Assembly: GCA_022749755.1 (NCBI GenBank)
Contig: CM040440.1
Span: forward strand, 18,153,269 to 18,217,268
Origin: Azadirachta indica
Lineage: Eukaryota > Streptophyta > Magnoliopsida > Sapindales > Meliaceae
Direction: 5' to 3'
Length of the DNA: 64,000 nucleotides
Shown here: piece after piece, positions 23,441 to 36,189 of the stretch
Layout of the letters: the number at the start of each line of letters is the position of its first letter
How positions within the stretch are numbered: the first letter of the stretch is position 1
Notes under the pieces: model-generated
What the model saw: only the letters and a program-made list of their open reading frames with translations
Database searches by the model: none
What the model was told of the DNA's origin: nothing
Made by a program: the position numbers and the translations under genes

Positions 23441-23670
23441 GACACGTATATAAAGCAAATGAAAAGAAGGTGACAGGCAAGGTACAGCGAGGCACTTTGA
23501 GCAATTGCCACGTTACAGCACTAGATTCCTGTCTTCACACAAAGTCTTCTCTAGAAAGTCCCACCCACAATCGCTCCTATCTACTTTCTTAGACCCACAA
23601 AGAAAGCTAAGAACTTGAACAAAATCAAAGCTGAATTTGTGCGTGAGAATTACTACTGAATACAGCAAAG
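23441..23670 (+). promoter_or_regulatory. TATA box with flanking ACGT elements
   Basis: GACACGTA at 23441-23448 overlaps a good TATA box (TATATAAAG, 23447-23455), and GCCACGTTAC lies downstream near 23506. ACGT cores of this kind are bound by bZIP factors in ABA- and seed-responsive promoters. Transcription would start near 23485, giving a leader of about 185 bases. The assignment to ABA control is inference. Confidence 0.5.
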
Positions 23671-24528
23671 ATGCAATCAAGATTTTTAACCGCTGCATCA
23701 AGGTCTTTCCGGGCTTTCTCTGCAGCTCGCAAACAAGGATTTCAACTAGAATTCGCCGCCGCTGCATCCACGACAGGTCGCTCTGCTGATCCTGCTATTC
23801 ACTCTCGGGAAGTTGAAGCTGGCCCGGCTGTTCATTATAGAGAAGCTGAAGTACGTATGTCTTTCATTGCATATTTGATATATTCGTTAAATTTACATCA
23901 TTGCGAAACGAATGCTAGCATATCTCAAACTTACAACTTTGTTGTATTGCAGGGCTTGTGGAATGTTACCGAGGCTGAACCTGATAGCAACGAATCAGCA
24001 ACAGGAAACAAGCCCACTAAAGATACAGAAACTGAGCCACTAGTGCCACCCAAACCACCGCATTCCTCTTCCCCGAGGCTCGAAAGCTATGGGGTGAACC
24101 AGTCGTTAAATCCACACTTCCAGCAGAAGCGCGAGAATAGTACTAATGGAGCTCTGGACGACGTGATTTGCGCTGGGGTAGACGGCACGTCACTGTCAAA
24201 AGTCGCAGAGAACGAGCAGAGAGATAAATATGAGAAAATAGAAGATGACAATGAATATTTTAGTCACCACAAGGCGTCGCCCCTATCAGAAATCGAGATG
24301 ACGGATACGAGGAAACCGATAACTAGAGCTACTGATGGAACGGCGGACGCGGGTGCAGAGTATGGAGCTGGAAGAGATGTGATTGGGTGGAGGCCGGAAC
24401 AGCTCGACACTGCTGAGGAGGCGCTGAGAAGAGCTGCGGAGATATTTAGACAGAATGCAATGCGCGGTGATCCTGATGTGTTTCCACACTCGAGGGTTCT
24501 GAGAGAGCTTCGTGGTGAGTGGTTTTGA
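23671..24528 (+). CDS. Uncharacterised plant protein with mitochondrial-type presequence, 251 aa
   Basis: Exons 23671-23850 and 23953-24528, joined in phase 0. The first 24 residues (MQSRFLTAASRSFRAFSAAR...) are rich in Arg, Ser and Ala with no acidic residue, as in mitochondrial targeting peptides. The middle is hydrophilic, low-complexity and probably disordered (many Glu, Ser, Thr, Pro). The last about 45 residues, from GWRPEQLDTAEEALRRAAEI to the end at LRGEWF, look helical and conserved; I take this as the functional part. I do not recognise a named family. The composition and the ACGT-type promoter would fit a desiccation or seed-expressed protein, but this is speculation. The 102-bp intron has no stop in frame, so retention would give a 285-aa variant. 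Confidence 0.75.
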   Translation: MQSRFLTAASRSFRAFSAARKQGFQLEFAAAASTTGRSADPAIHSREVEAGPAVHYREAEVRMSFIAYLIYSLNLHHCETNASISQTYNFVVLQGLWNVTEAEPDSNESATGNKPTKDTETEPLVPPKPPHSSSPRLESYGVNQSLNPHFQQKRENSTNGALDDVICAGVDGTSLSKVAENEQRDKYEKIEDDNEYFSHHKASPLSEIEMTDTRKPITRATDGTADAGAEYGAGRDVIGWRPEQLDTAEEALRRAAEIFRQNAMRGDPDVFPHSRVLRELRGEWF

Positions 24529-26785
24529 TGATCAGATCTTTCGAGGATGTACCAAGTGTTTATAGAATGGGATAAAATCTTGATGTATTTAAGGGAGCTG
24601 AATGCATCGACATAGCTTGTGCTTTGCTTTTAATTTATTAGAAGCTATATATTTAGGAGAAAATTAATATTAGTTAGAATCGGGAAATGTCCTGTTTAAA
24701 CTAACAAGACTAAAGACGGTTTATTTGGTCAAAAAATGCATTTATGCTCATATCAGATCGTGAATCATAACGTAGTGTAAAAATATGCCGAAAGTAATGG
24801 AAATAAAGATTAAGACTAATTGTATTACAACCGCGCATGAGAAGAGGTTTCCATCGAAAGAATGACGACCCTGACTAATAAGCTGTCTGGCCACTTTCAC
24901 ACACTGTAAGAGTCAGCAACCAAAGAATTAATTAATGAATCGGCTGAGGCTGAGATTGATCTCTTGACCTGTTTCTCTACAGCCAATCCGCTGAAAACCT
25001 CACAAGAGAGAGCACGTGTAAAATTACATAAATATTTCAACGTAGAAGAAAAGAGATATATTTTGTATTTTTTTAATATATGAAATAGTATATTACCCTT
25101 TATTTTTTATTAGTTTATAAAAATAATGTATTAATAAATAAAATCTTACGTCGAGCATTGCGTCAAATTAAGAAATAAATTATAAAATGAGATTATAATA
25201 AAATAGATGATATTATTTTAACACAATTCATTTGGGTTGACAATACTGCGAAGGAAGGAGACACCCCATTGTCATCATTGGTTGAGTTAACGGATCTGCA
25301 TATGTAATCCGATGCTTAATTGTTGTACATTCGTATGATTACTGGTACTCTCTTAATAATAAAATCGAAAGCCATAGCACGTGCATTGGTTTGAGCTGAG
25401 AATATTGTACATATCCGTGATATATTGATAGCGATCACATATTGGAATTAATTTTGACGGCGATTGTGACAATTTGTTGGCTCTTCCTTCCTTGGAACCT
25501 TCGTTAAGCCATGGCTTTGTCAATTGTCAGACTGGTTTATGGCGTGCCACCAGTGAAGGTGGTCCAAAGATAAGAGTATAGCAAACTAAAGGAAAATACA
25601 AAATCGATCTTAATTGTCACTTTAACATATATGCCGTCCTTTATAAGATTTGTTACTCTGATTAATATCTTTTTGCATATTCTTAATTAACGTCTAATTA
25701 TATTTTTTATCTTCATTTCAATTGTTGGTGAATTTTGCCATAATGCTTGTTAATTCAAAATATTTGACCCCAAAAGTTTAAATTACTGGTTAAGGGTATG
25801 ATATTATTATTATTAAAGATGTGTTTTAAATTTTTGAGTTTTTTAATTTATAAATGATAATTAAAATAAAAAGAAATAATAAAGAGAAAGAATATGCAAT
25901 AAAGAAGAGAAAAATAAAAGAGAGATTTTATGAATTATAAAATAAGAAAGAAAAATAGAGTTAAAAAAAATATAAATTTTAATTAATTAATATAAAATAT
26001 TTATTATATTTTTATTTTATCTAATTTATATTATCTATACATTTTTAATTTAAAAATTAATAATTAATGTTAAAAATATATATATATATGCTGAACCTAT
26101 CCCATATAAAGCCTGTTGAAATGAAGTCTTGGGCAAACTTAAATCGTTGAAGGAAAAAGTTTAACAGTAAGATGCTAATTTTTGTAATCCTTCGTTTCGT
26201 ATCCGTAATTTCACGTCGCTTGTCATCTTAGAAAGTTGAGCGCTTTGTTATATCCTGAATCAAGCAAATCAAAGCGGGGAGGCTGGGAATTAACTTTACC
26301 TACCATGCCAAGACAGTAATAATTCGTAGTACTCATGCATGTAACCGAGTTCTGCAGGGTAATTGCAGAATGAGCGGTGGAGCGATAGCCTCAAGCTTCC
26401 GCTTTTGAGTCGTGATAAACGTTCTCGTGCCTTTTTTTGGGTTGTGTTGCTAGATAGTGATAGCCAAATTGGCTACGGAGTGTATTAATTATTGAAAAAA
26501 AAACAAAAAAGAAGAAGAAGAAGAAGAAGAAAAGATTGGCTATATTGAGGTAAGCAAAATCTGGACAGAAAAATGGGCTACCTCTTCATTTACAAATTTT
26601 ACGTTTTTTTAATTTTCTTTATTGGTCTTTTTTAGAATGGTGCCGTAGAAGATAAAATTAATTCAAAGGGCATAGTGCGGTCACCAAGGCACATGCAATC
26701 CTACCCACCACTCTCTGAATACCAAACAATAACACTTATCATCAACTCATCTTATTGTTAGTTTTCCTTCCGTTTCCAGGAAAAA
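24529..26785. other. AT-rich spacer before the proline-rich gene
   Basis: No coding sequence recognised. 25790-26090 is extremely A/T-rich and purine-skewed without clear inverted ends. A short GAA run lies at 26510-26530. The leader of the next gene is probably the last 100 bases. Confidence 0.45.
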
Positions 26786-27268
26786 ATGTCCAAACGCTTG
26801 ACAATGTTACTCACCCTTTTTACCTTCATCTTCGCATTTCAATCCAACCTACCGTCATCATCATCATCATCATCAAAAACAACTTCCAAAGACCAAATAG
26901 CATGCACGGTGTGTGATTCATGCGAAAACCCTTGCCATCCCCCGCCGTCTCCGCCACCACCACCTCCGGTAGTGATATGCCCGCCACCACCTCCGTCGCT
27001 TTCTCCACCGCCACCTCCTGCTGTACCAAAATGCCCTCCGCCACCAGCACCGCCAAGCTGCCCCGCATGCATACCGTCTCCAGAAGTTCCGCCAACGATG
27101 CCGTTTCCCCCGCCTTTTCCACCTTCGACAGGTGAGTTTGCGCCGCCGGAGAGAGTCCCATACTTCTCAAATTACTATAACCCTCCACCATCTTCTGCGA
27201 CTTCCATATGTCTCGAACTGAGACTGACCTTCGTTTTTGGTTTGCTTGCTTTACTCTACTGCTTCTAA
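26786..27268 (+). CDS. Proline-rich, extensin-like secreted protein, 160 aa
   Basis: Intronless. Residues 1-23 (MSKRLTMLLTLFTFIFAFQS...) form a signal peptide, followed by a Ser run (25-31). A Cys-containing segment (CTVCDSCENPC) leads into a Pro-rich core of PPPPPP, SPPPPP and CPPPP blocks (about residues 52-115), interspersed with Cys residues. The C-terminal about 20 residues (LRLTFVFGLLALLYCF) are hydrophobic, as in GPI-anchor signals. This is the pattern of small hydroxyproline-rich or extensin-like wall proteins; Ser-Pro-n blocks are typical O-glycosylation sites. The ATG is preceded by AAAAA and no earlier in-frame start exists. The Cys residues make it atypical for a classical extensin. 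Confidence 0.85.
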   Translation: MSKRLTMLLTLFTFIFAFQSNLPSSSSSSSKTTSKDQIACTVCDSCENPCHPPPSPPPPPPVVICPPPPPSLSPPPPPAVPKCPPPPAPPSCPACIPSPEVPPTMPFPPPFPPSTGEFAPPERVPYFSNYYNPPPSSATSICLELRLTFVFGLLALLYCF

Positions 27269-28072
27269 AACCTAAACGCATTGCAGATAGCCGTCAAATA
27301 GATGGTTATTCTTTGCGTCTTTCATAGTTTCTTGTTCGTTTGAATGCATGTCTAGGTTATTTACTGAACGTGATCTAATTGTAGTTCCGAGCCACAGCTT
27401 TAGCTAATTTCCATGGAATATTGGAACCTAGGAAAAAATAAGGCTCGTTATTTAATTTAGTTACTTTAATTGCAAATAAATGTCATTCATCTTCTTTGTA
27501 TATTTAACCTCTAATAACATACATATCCTCTGTATTGTTTATTAGAGCTTGAAAAGTAATATGAAATTGTAATTTTTTTTTTTCTATATATATTATCAAT
27601 CATTTGCATGCTAGCTTGATATTTTATTAATTTTTCTGATGCAGCCACATGCATGTGGTGTATATAGCTTAACAAATTAATTAACTTTCCAACTCTTCAC
27701 TTTCAAACATGTTTGTAATTACTTGAATAAGTTAATATATACTCATTTTTTGTTTACACTTTTTCTAGTTATAGTGTTCTTAATTATTGAAGAGATGCAG
27801 CATTAATATTTTGTGTTGTTTTGAGTGAGAATAAAACCTGAAAACAATAACAAATTTAATAATTGCCATAATTAAAAAAAATAGTGAATTAATCAGAAAA
27901 ATACACTGTAATATTCGCCAAAAAATGTGAATCATAACATCATAAAATGCAGTAAAATATAGATCAAGTATAATTTGCAAACCAAACTTAAGCGGGTGAG
28001 TGGTCCTCTATACCTGAGGAAGAATCCTGTTATAAAGTGAGCAACGAAAAAGGAAATTGTATTGCATGGGAT

Positions 28073-28078
<6 letters not shown>

Positions 28079-28111
<33 letters not shown>
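28079..28111. repeat. TA microsatellite
   Basis: Uninterrupted TA dinucleotide run of about 16 units. Confidence 0.97.
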
Positions 28112-28114
<3 letters not shown>

Positions 28115-31100
28115 GTGTACCTGGAGTCCACTGCTTGCAGATCGTGGAATCTAACTTTTATTGGGAGGCAGTACACGTTTGCGTCTGGGTAAAGAAAAAG
28201 ATGCTTTCCTTAATATATTATTATTGCACATGGTGATCATCTTCTCTTCTAATTTTCAACTTATGAAGGAGACAAAAGAATGTGGGCATGGATGGAATGG
28301 AATGGACTGGACTGCAAAAAGCATGTAGCATCCCCAAATAATTACGCGTGGTAGTTACCCAAAAGGCCTAAAATCACAAAAAATTGATTGATTAGCTCGA
28401 GTTTGGGCCAACCATATGGGGCTACGTAGGGCATTATCACATAATAAATCATAATTGTATGTTGTTGCCCATTTTATGTTTGACCAAATGAATACAAAAA
28501 TACAAAAGTGAGAATTGAATGAATCGATAACTCATTTATGATTTTGGGCGCTGAGTAATAAACTACTAATTGTATTAATTGCATTGCATCCTGTATCATG
28601 GAATTTGGATCCAAAAAGTTTCTTAACTGTTGCTTAATTAGTCAGCAATTTAAGTCTCCAACCGTACTAAGTAATCTTCACATCTCAAATTCCCTATGAA
28701 CGTACAATTTACAGAGGAAAGCACCGCGGCTGTTGCCAATGGATGTCCCGACTTGACAAAATGTTTCATCGCCTCTAGAAGAAGGGCTTGCCAACAGTCA
28801 CTTAATTTGCAACAAATACAAGTGATACATGAACTTCTAAGTTAGTTATAAAATCTATCTGGCTTATATTTTATTATGATGTTATTAACTTATGATTTGA
28901 CCTGTAACTATCATTTCCAATTTTTTTCAATTATTTTAGTTGGAAAAATCATGAATTCACATTAATTATCATATCCATATAATTCGCATTGCCTGTGTGA
29001 AAGGTAGAATTAAGTTTGGCAATGAGTGCTAGCTTGATGTGAACAGTGGTTGTTCTGCAGCACCAATTGCGTTCAAATATACGATATCTGTCCAACAATT
29101 ACATTTTCTAAAATTAAACTATTTAAAAATATAGTTGACATTAAAATGAGATATTATAAAATTAAAATTGTTAATATTTAAATATATAGTTGAATATTTA
29201 ATAAACTCTCATATAAAAATAAATTTATCAAGCACATACATTACATTATCAACCATTACACGTAACTTCTAGAATTAATATACTTAAAAGTTAACTAAAC
29301 ATAATTGTTAATAACTCGTTTAAACTCGTATTTTATGTTATTTTCTAACTTGTATATATTTTTTTATTTTACTTAATTTCTTTTAAAAAAATAATTACAT
29401 CTCTCGTGAGATTATAAATGTGACAATAAAGAACCGCCGTCTCCACCAAACGATACATAACGAGAATATATAATGAAATGAATAAATACTTAACAGATAA
29501 TATAAAAATATCACTTAATAGGTTAATATTTTAGATTGAAAACAGGAGTTTGGTCATGATACATGTTAATGTTATTATAGAAAATTCATAACAAGCTCAC
29601 ATTTTATAACATAAGCAAGATATCTTTTTTTGGTAATTTTAAATATGAACGTTTGGTACACAAATAATAACTACCAATATCATATTAAGCAAAAAAATAT
29701 ATACTTTTTGAATAAAAAAAAAAAAGCATATGGGAGATATCCTTATCAATAAAACTTACAACATAGTATGTTAACAAGAATCAATTGAAATATATTCTTT
29801 TTATTGTATTACTTTTAAAAAATAAAAATAAACACAAATGAACTAGAATAATCCTTTTAGAAAGATAGAAAATCTCTTTAAATGATTTACTCGAATAAGA
29901 AATAATTATTGATTAAGCGCCTGTCTGATTTTTAGCTGAAATCTGAATATAAGTATTCAGCTATTAAAAATCGTTTGTTTTTTAACTTACATATAAATAT
30001 TTGTTGAAAATATATAAATATAATTAAATTAAAAATTTTGACTTAAATTTAAATAAATAAATATCTAAATAATTTAAATATTATATTAATCAATAATAGT
30101 CTTTAACTTATTATCTAATATTTATTTATGTCAATAATTTAATATATTATTATAAGTTTTTTTAAAACATAAATATCAATATATCAGTTTTAAATTATTT
30201 ATTTGTATAAAAATAAATAATTTAATATTTATATTTATACATTTAAAATAAAAAAATAAATATATTAATTATATTTAAATTTTAATTAAATTTAAATTTC
30301 GGTTATATCTAAATTTAAGACGAAAAAAATTAACACTGCCTAACAAAATAATTTGTTAAACACGACGCACGTACGGGATTCCCCAATAAACATGAAAAGG
30401 ATAAGAAAAGATTATTTGGCCGGATCTCCGATATCGTAGATAATAGCGACTTAATTAATTAATTAACTAACTAACAATTTAGTAAAATAATAAAGGACGT
30501 CTCTACTTTACATCCAATCACATGGCCTCCTCTCATGTAAATGTACAGCGGTTTCTTTCTTCTTGATCTTGTTCCTTACCGAACCGCCGATCCCAACATC
30601 CTCCTGCTTAGGGAGAATTTCACTTTATTCCCAAATGTGTTGCCAAATTATACTCAAATCAGTAACTTTAACATTAACTCACAAACATTCCTAACATAAT
30701 ATTTTGTCATTTATCTAACTTTATTTTCTATTATTTTGGTCAACTTTATATTCAATTAAAATGTTAATAATATTCTTTTTCTCAAATTTTAATTATATTA
30801 AATAAAAAATATATTTTCACCATAATCTTGTTCTACTTAACTTTTTCATTAATAAAAACAATTTCATCGTTATAATGTTTGTGTAAAGTGTAAAACGATA
30901 TTACTTTAAGTTAATATAATTTAAAACAATATGTTATTTAGTGAATCTTATGAAATTATTTTATCGTCCTTCTTTTGGTAGATCGATTTAATAGATTTTG
31001 TTTTTACATTATATTTTATGGGGATTAAAGTGAGATAAAAATAAAACTTTAGAGAATTTTGCAATATATTATCAAATGTGTGAAGCAAGGTATAATTTCA

Positions 31101-31253
31101 GAAACGATTAGGGACTTCTCCTGTATGTTCATATTTCATTAATAAATGCGAGCGCAAGTTGTGTAGTAAGGTTGGCTTCTAACTCGAGTGTGAAATAACG
31201 ACAAGTACCGGATAAGAATGAATGCTTAGATAAAAGTAAGCCTATAACCCACC

Positions 31254-31254
31254 A

Positions 31255-31296
<42 letters not shown>
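31254..31296. repeat. Compound (AC)n(AT)n microsatellite
   Basis: About 11 AC units run directly into about 10 AT units. Confidence 0.97.
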
Positions 31297-32622
31297 GCAT
31301 GTATATATACAATAAACACATGATGTTGATTTAACTACTTTATATAATTATTTACAGAACATCTCTCACTAGTAATACAACATATATTGCTCTCGTGTTA
31401 TTCTTAGGGGAATGCTTCAATTAATTTACTCTATATCAATTTATTGTTCCAATTCCTTATAATCTTATACATTAAAGAATTGAAAAACTGCCACATCAAC
31501 TAAGTACATAATTATTTTAAACAAATATTTTAATAACTTATAATTATATCATAATCAAATGATTAACGAAAAACTTAAAAGAAGCTAAATTTTCCACCGA
31601 CAATATTGTACATTACATTACGATCGCGTATGTATTTTGTTGGCGAGAAAAAAGAGACACTAAGTAGTTAAAAAAGTCAAAGTAGAGCAGGCAAAACCAT
31701 AGATTATTGATTATTGTGTGGTCCATGTCCATCAGTGGTAGACAAAGCACACCTAACCTAACTCTTGTGCAAGATTAGGCATGAAGCGCAAAGGGTGGGT
31801 TGGCCGGGCGATCCCCCATATGAGATGATAGATAAGACTTTTGAGAGAATTGATAGGTACCGTAGCGGCATCCATCATATATCACTTCACTAATTAAGAG
31901 TCGTTTAATTCTTTTCTTCCACCTAAATTAAGAGTCGGTACATCACACCATTAATGACAATTAATCCCCACCATTATGTAACTTCCACAAGTATCGCATG
32001 CTCTTCACTATTGCAATTTATTAATTCCACCTTTCTCCTATCTTTTTCTTTCTTAGTTAACCGACTCTCTTTAAACCTTCGATATTATACATACAACCAT
32101 AAAATTAATGGTTGTGTGCAAACTACAATCAGAGTGAAATTATAAAAGCTTTATTATAGAAATTAGACTAGACTATATATACAGTACGTAGAGTAAGGTG
32201 AGGGAGAAAACACACATTTTTTAACATTTCTCATTTGTATTAATTAGAGTATTAATCATTTCTCATTTATTGCTAATATCATCTTATATTACTAATAGAA
32301 TTTAACAGTGATAATCTTGTTTGTGCGGCACGTGCAAAGTCCACAACATTAATGAATAGGGATAGTGACTCCCGTGAGAAATGCAGGTACTGAATAGCAT
32401 CTCTCATTTAAGAATCACCACCTTTCTGCATTATATATAATATAAAATGTAATACAACTATATTTTATAATTTTATGTAATTATATACATCATAATTGTG
32501 AACCCCACCCTTCTCTCTTTTAAGTCTCACCCACTTCTAGCCATCTTTAATTTCCTCTCTGTCTAAACAAATTATTTTGTAGAAAACGAAGACATCAAAA
32601 CAAGACAACGAAAATAGAAACA

Positions 32623-33069
32623 ATGGAAGGTGTTTCTATGAAGGCGTACAAGGGTGTCAGAAATTACTGGAAGAGGAGGAAAGGTTACGAGAAGCTAAAT
32701 GGGTCGGACCGGCGCCGACGGACCACCCGGTCGGATGTGGGTTCAACCCAGAGAAGACGGCTCTGGCGGATCAAGATCAAACCAAAGCTTAAAATATTTA
32801 GAATGTCTTCTCCAAAGAAGTTCTTTATTTGGCTACGTGACGCATACGTGAAGATGATGATGGGTTTTGCTAATTCACGTGTGTGCGCTTCGGGTTACGG
32901 TGGAGGCGCCGTTGCCGGTGACGGGGTTTATGGATTCGGAAAGGGCCCACTTAAGGAGTATGATGAGAAGATGATCGTTGAGATCTACAAGTCGTTAGTG
33001 ATGGCGCAGGGTCAGTTGGTGCCCCGGGATGCAGCAAAGCTTAGCTCTCGGATCGTTTGTTCAGGCTAG
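32623..33069 (+). CDS. Uncharacterised basic plant protein, 148 aa
   Basis: Intronless, with a good start context (AAACAATGGAA) and typical coding composition. The N-terminal half is strongly basic (RRRRTTRSD, then TQRRRLWRIKIKPKLKI). The middle has a conserved-looking amphipathic stretch, SPKKFFIWLRDAYVKMMMGF (residues 65-84), then a Gly-rich segment (YGGGAVAGDGVYGFGKG) and the block PLKEYDEKMIVEIYKSLVMA. The motif pattern seems familiar from small plant-specific proteins of unknown function. No signal peptide or membrane span is evident. I assign no function. It is isolated, with large spacers on both sides. Confidence 0.75.
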   Translation: MEGVSMKAYKGVRNYWKRRKGYEKLNGSDRRRRTTRSDVGSTQRRRLWRIKIKPKLKIFRMSSPKKFFIWLRDAYVKMMMGFANSRVCASGYGGGAVAGDGVYGFGKGPLKEYDEKMIVEIYKSLVMAQGQLVPRDAAKLSSRIVCSG

Positions 33070-36000
33070 ATATAGCTAATTACAAAACAACTTAATATAT
33101 ATTATGTTATCATTACTGTTTCGGGTATCATCGTTTCTATCACAGGACTTGTTGCAGAAAGAATTAATTTGATTATAAACGAATTTAGACGATCATGCAA
33201 ATTTTACAGCGGGAAGAAGATAGAAGACGAAATATTAGCCCGTTTTTGTTTTTGACGTTTATTTTTAATTGCTTTTCATGTCGTTCTGGTCAATTGTAAT
33301 AAGTAAATTGGCTCAGCTCTTGGTAACAAGTCCCGAACTTTAAGGCTGCCTAACTTGATTCTAACAGAAACAAAAGAGTAAAAAAAAAATTAAAGGTATT
33401 TATTTGCATGTATACACAGAATCAAGCTTGCAAGCCTTTTTATTTTTTATTAATTTTTAATATTAATTTCTCGTGTACCTCTCGAGATATGATAGCATAT
33501 TAATAAGATCACTGATATCCTGTCTGATCTGATCAAGTGGGTCCAATTCTATAGTGGCTTTTGATTTAGATCAAGACTATTATGAGCAGTAGCAGACATG
33601 GCTGGCATTTATTTATGATACAGGGTATAGTGCCGAAGGAAGTTGGTGAGAATGTGTATGTATGTATGTATGTATGTATGTATGTATGTATGTATGTATG
33701 TGTCACGTAACGCATATTAAAATTGAGCAATTACACATCACAACATAGAACAATGTGAGTTTGTAACAGGTGGAATCCAAATCAGACATTTGAATTTTGA
33801 AATCAGATGGAAGACCTTTTCATGTATTTTAGAATCTGAATATAACAATTGTTGCAAACGTAATACTTGCGAATGGCCTGGTCTGGTCTGGTGCAAGCTT
33901 AATCTTGAGCTATTTTTAAAATATGACGATGGGAAATGTTTCTATGTAACAACAACATATTCGATGCATGTGTTGCGCGAGTTATTGAATCGGCGCCGTT
34001 GGTCACATGTAAATTAAAAAATTGGTTGTGTTGACTCTTGATGATAATACGCATCTTATTGTTAATAATTTTCTATATTCTCTCTGATACGTATCTCATA
34101 CTGATATTTTCTTTTTTCTTTCCCTGCGGAAAGAGATAAGGATAGGTATGACGTGATGACCAAGCATTGTTAATTTCTTAAATTATGGGCGTCCTTTTCT
34201 TCGTAACAAGAGATAAAAATAATGCGTAAAAGAGTTTCATTGAGGAGTCTGAGGTCGATGACTTTATATTCTAGTAGTGCTACAAAATTGTCAACATTGG
34301 TTTGATTCTCGTATTGATTATTTTTTATTGCTGTCATTCCTTGATTAGGATGTGTGACAACTTTCTCTCCTTTTCTTTTTTCTTTTTTGAAATAAAAAAA
34401 CTAAATTTACAGTAGGGCAGGCATTCCCTGTGGTGTTTGATACAGAAAGATGATTAAACTAACTCTTTTTAGTGATTTAACGAACATCCTTATCAAATAA
34501 TTCAGAATAACTTAGTCTGTTCCGTCGGAATACATTATTTTCCAACTTATTTATGACACCAACAATATTACATGACCAGAAATATTTTCTTTCACTCAGC
34601 TTTTGCGGTTCCTAAGTCTCCGACGTTTCAGTACTGCTCACTTTTCTTATTCATAATCATATACGCGGGCACACGTTTATCAAGTTTCCAGTCCAATCAT
34701 GAGTTGAGTTATTGAGATCAATGTGTTGATGATATATTTTTTTTTTTCTTTAAAGTTATTGGAGAGATTGAATGATGTCAAGGAAATATTTTGTTGATCC
34801 CGATTTCTTGACGGTCCATCATGACACGTGGTGCGATCAATATCCAGCTAATATAGAAAAATTTTAATACTTAAGGAACGCAAATAAATTCAAGAAAATA
34901 ACAATTTCCGAATATTAAGAATGACTTTGAGTGAAATTTTTTTTGTTTTTTTTTTTTTTGGGTTTAGAGGAACTTCACCATTGAAGAATTAGCATGGAGT
35001 TGAACTTGCCTAAACTTAAATGATCTATGCTCACAAGAAACAGTTAGAGACGATCAAGTTAGGATTTTGTTAAAATAAAATAAGAGTATAAATGTGTTTG
35101 CTGAGAAAAAAAAGTTTTATAACTTTTGACCTTTATTTTTCTTACTGTTTATAATGATAACGAAAGAAGTCATCCTATAAACTGCCTACACGTATTCTTT
35201 AATCATTAATTTTTTCTTCTTCGAGACCATTGACATGTGTCATTATTGAATTTAAGAAGAACACTTCTATTTTGCACTATTTGTCTCCTTCCCTGACATG
35301 TTGTTCCTCGTCAAAATAAGATCTTCACAAATGCCCTTCTTTTTTTTCCAGCCAAGGAGTATTATCGCAAATAAGATCTACCTATAGTGTTCCAAAACTT
35401 TTGCAAAGAAAAAATACGTGTGGATTGTTCTTCCTAAACTTTCTTAATGAACTTTTTTATTGAACTTTTAAGTAACGATAACGAGATATATTACATCCTC
35501 CTTGAAATATTGAAGTGGTTATTTTGAACTTCTCTTTTTACACTCTCCTCTATGAATTTATTTTATAAAGTTCTCTTTAAAAAAAAATGCACTACATGAG
35601 TAGGTTTTTTAATAATCTTGTGTAATTTTTTTTATAAATTGTTTCACATTTAATTATAGAATTTAATTTTCTTTGATTATATGAAAAGTTAGACATCTTC
35701 CTATCAACCTGCAAACATAAAAGAAGAGGATACGATACAATACGGGTGATGAAATTCTGGTTGAACCTTTGAAAACTTGAATTTATATCTTTGAAGTTTG
35801 TGGCTTTGGGGAGAAGATAGGTTATGTTTTATAATGTTATTTTTAAATAATTTTTTTTTGTTAAATATTAAGAAAGCCGCAAGTAGCTATGTGTATTTAA
35901 AAGTAACAATAATGAAAAATTAGGAGGAATAATGCAACGCCGATTGCGGTGCATGCTTACAGAATTAATTGTGGAGTTGATTTTATGGTTATTGGTTTAT

Positions 36001-36189
36001 GGATTCAATCCGCTTCTCTTTTTGTCCAATTAATTGTCTTTGATTTGCCTTATCGACCCTCAATCTATTGTTCCCTCAAAAGTCAAAGTCAAAACAACTA
36101 TTATTTACATTTGCATGCTTACAATCTGTCAAATACTAGAAACATGAAATTAAAACAGTTGGCCTATTTGCTGTCAGGCACTTAATTTC
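33070..36189. other. Spacer without recognised genes
   Basis: It includes the 3' region of the preceding gene, a TATG tetranucleotide repeat and ordinary AT-rich sequence. Short open frames such as 33790-34017 show no homology I know. Confidence 0.5.
33655..33702. repeat. (TATG)n tetranucleotide microsatellite
   Basis: About 11 uninterrupted TATG units. Confidence 0.97.

Larger units (their letters stand above)
27269..32622. other. Long AT-rich spacer
   Basis: More than 5 kb without recognisable coding sequence on either strand. It holds a TA repeat at 28079-28111 and an (AC)n(AT)n repeat at 31254-31296. The segment 29930-30360 is very AT-rich with hints of symmetrical ends, but I could not define an element. 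The leader of the next gene probably lies after about 32480. Confidence 0.5.

Noticed and set aside
26826..27281. Minus-strand open frames opposite the proline-rich gene, one of them glycine-rich
   Set aside because: They are the complement of CCN-rich codons: poly-Pro read backwards gives poly-Gly and related frames. The plus frame has a signal peptide and a hydrophobic C-terminal tail, so it is the gene.
28120..28185. Possible microRNA hairpin (GCAGTGTAC ... GGCAGTACACG)
   Set aside because: The complementarity is too short and no known plant microRNA sequence is present.
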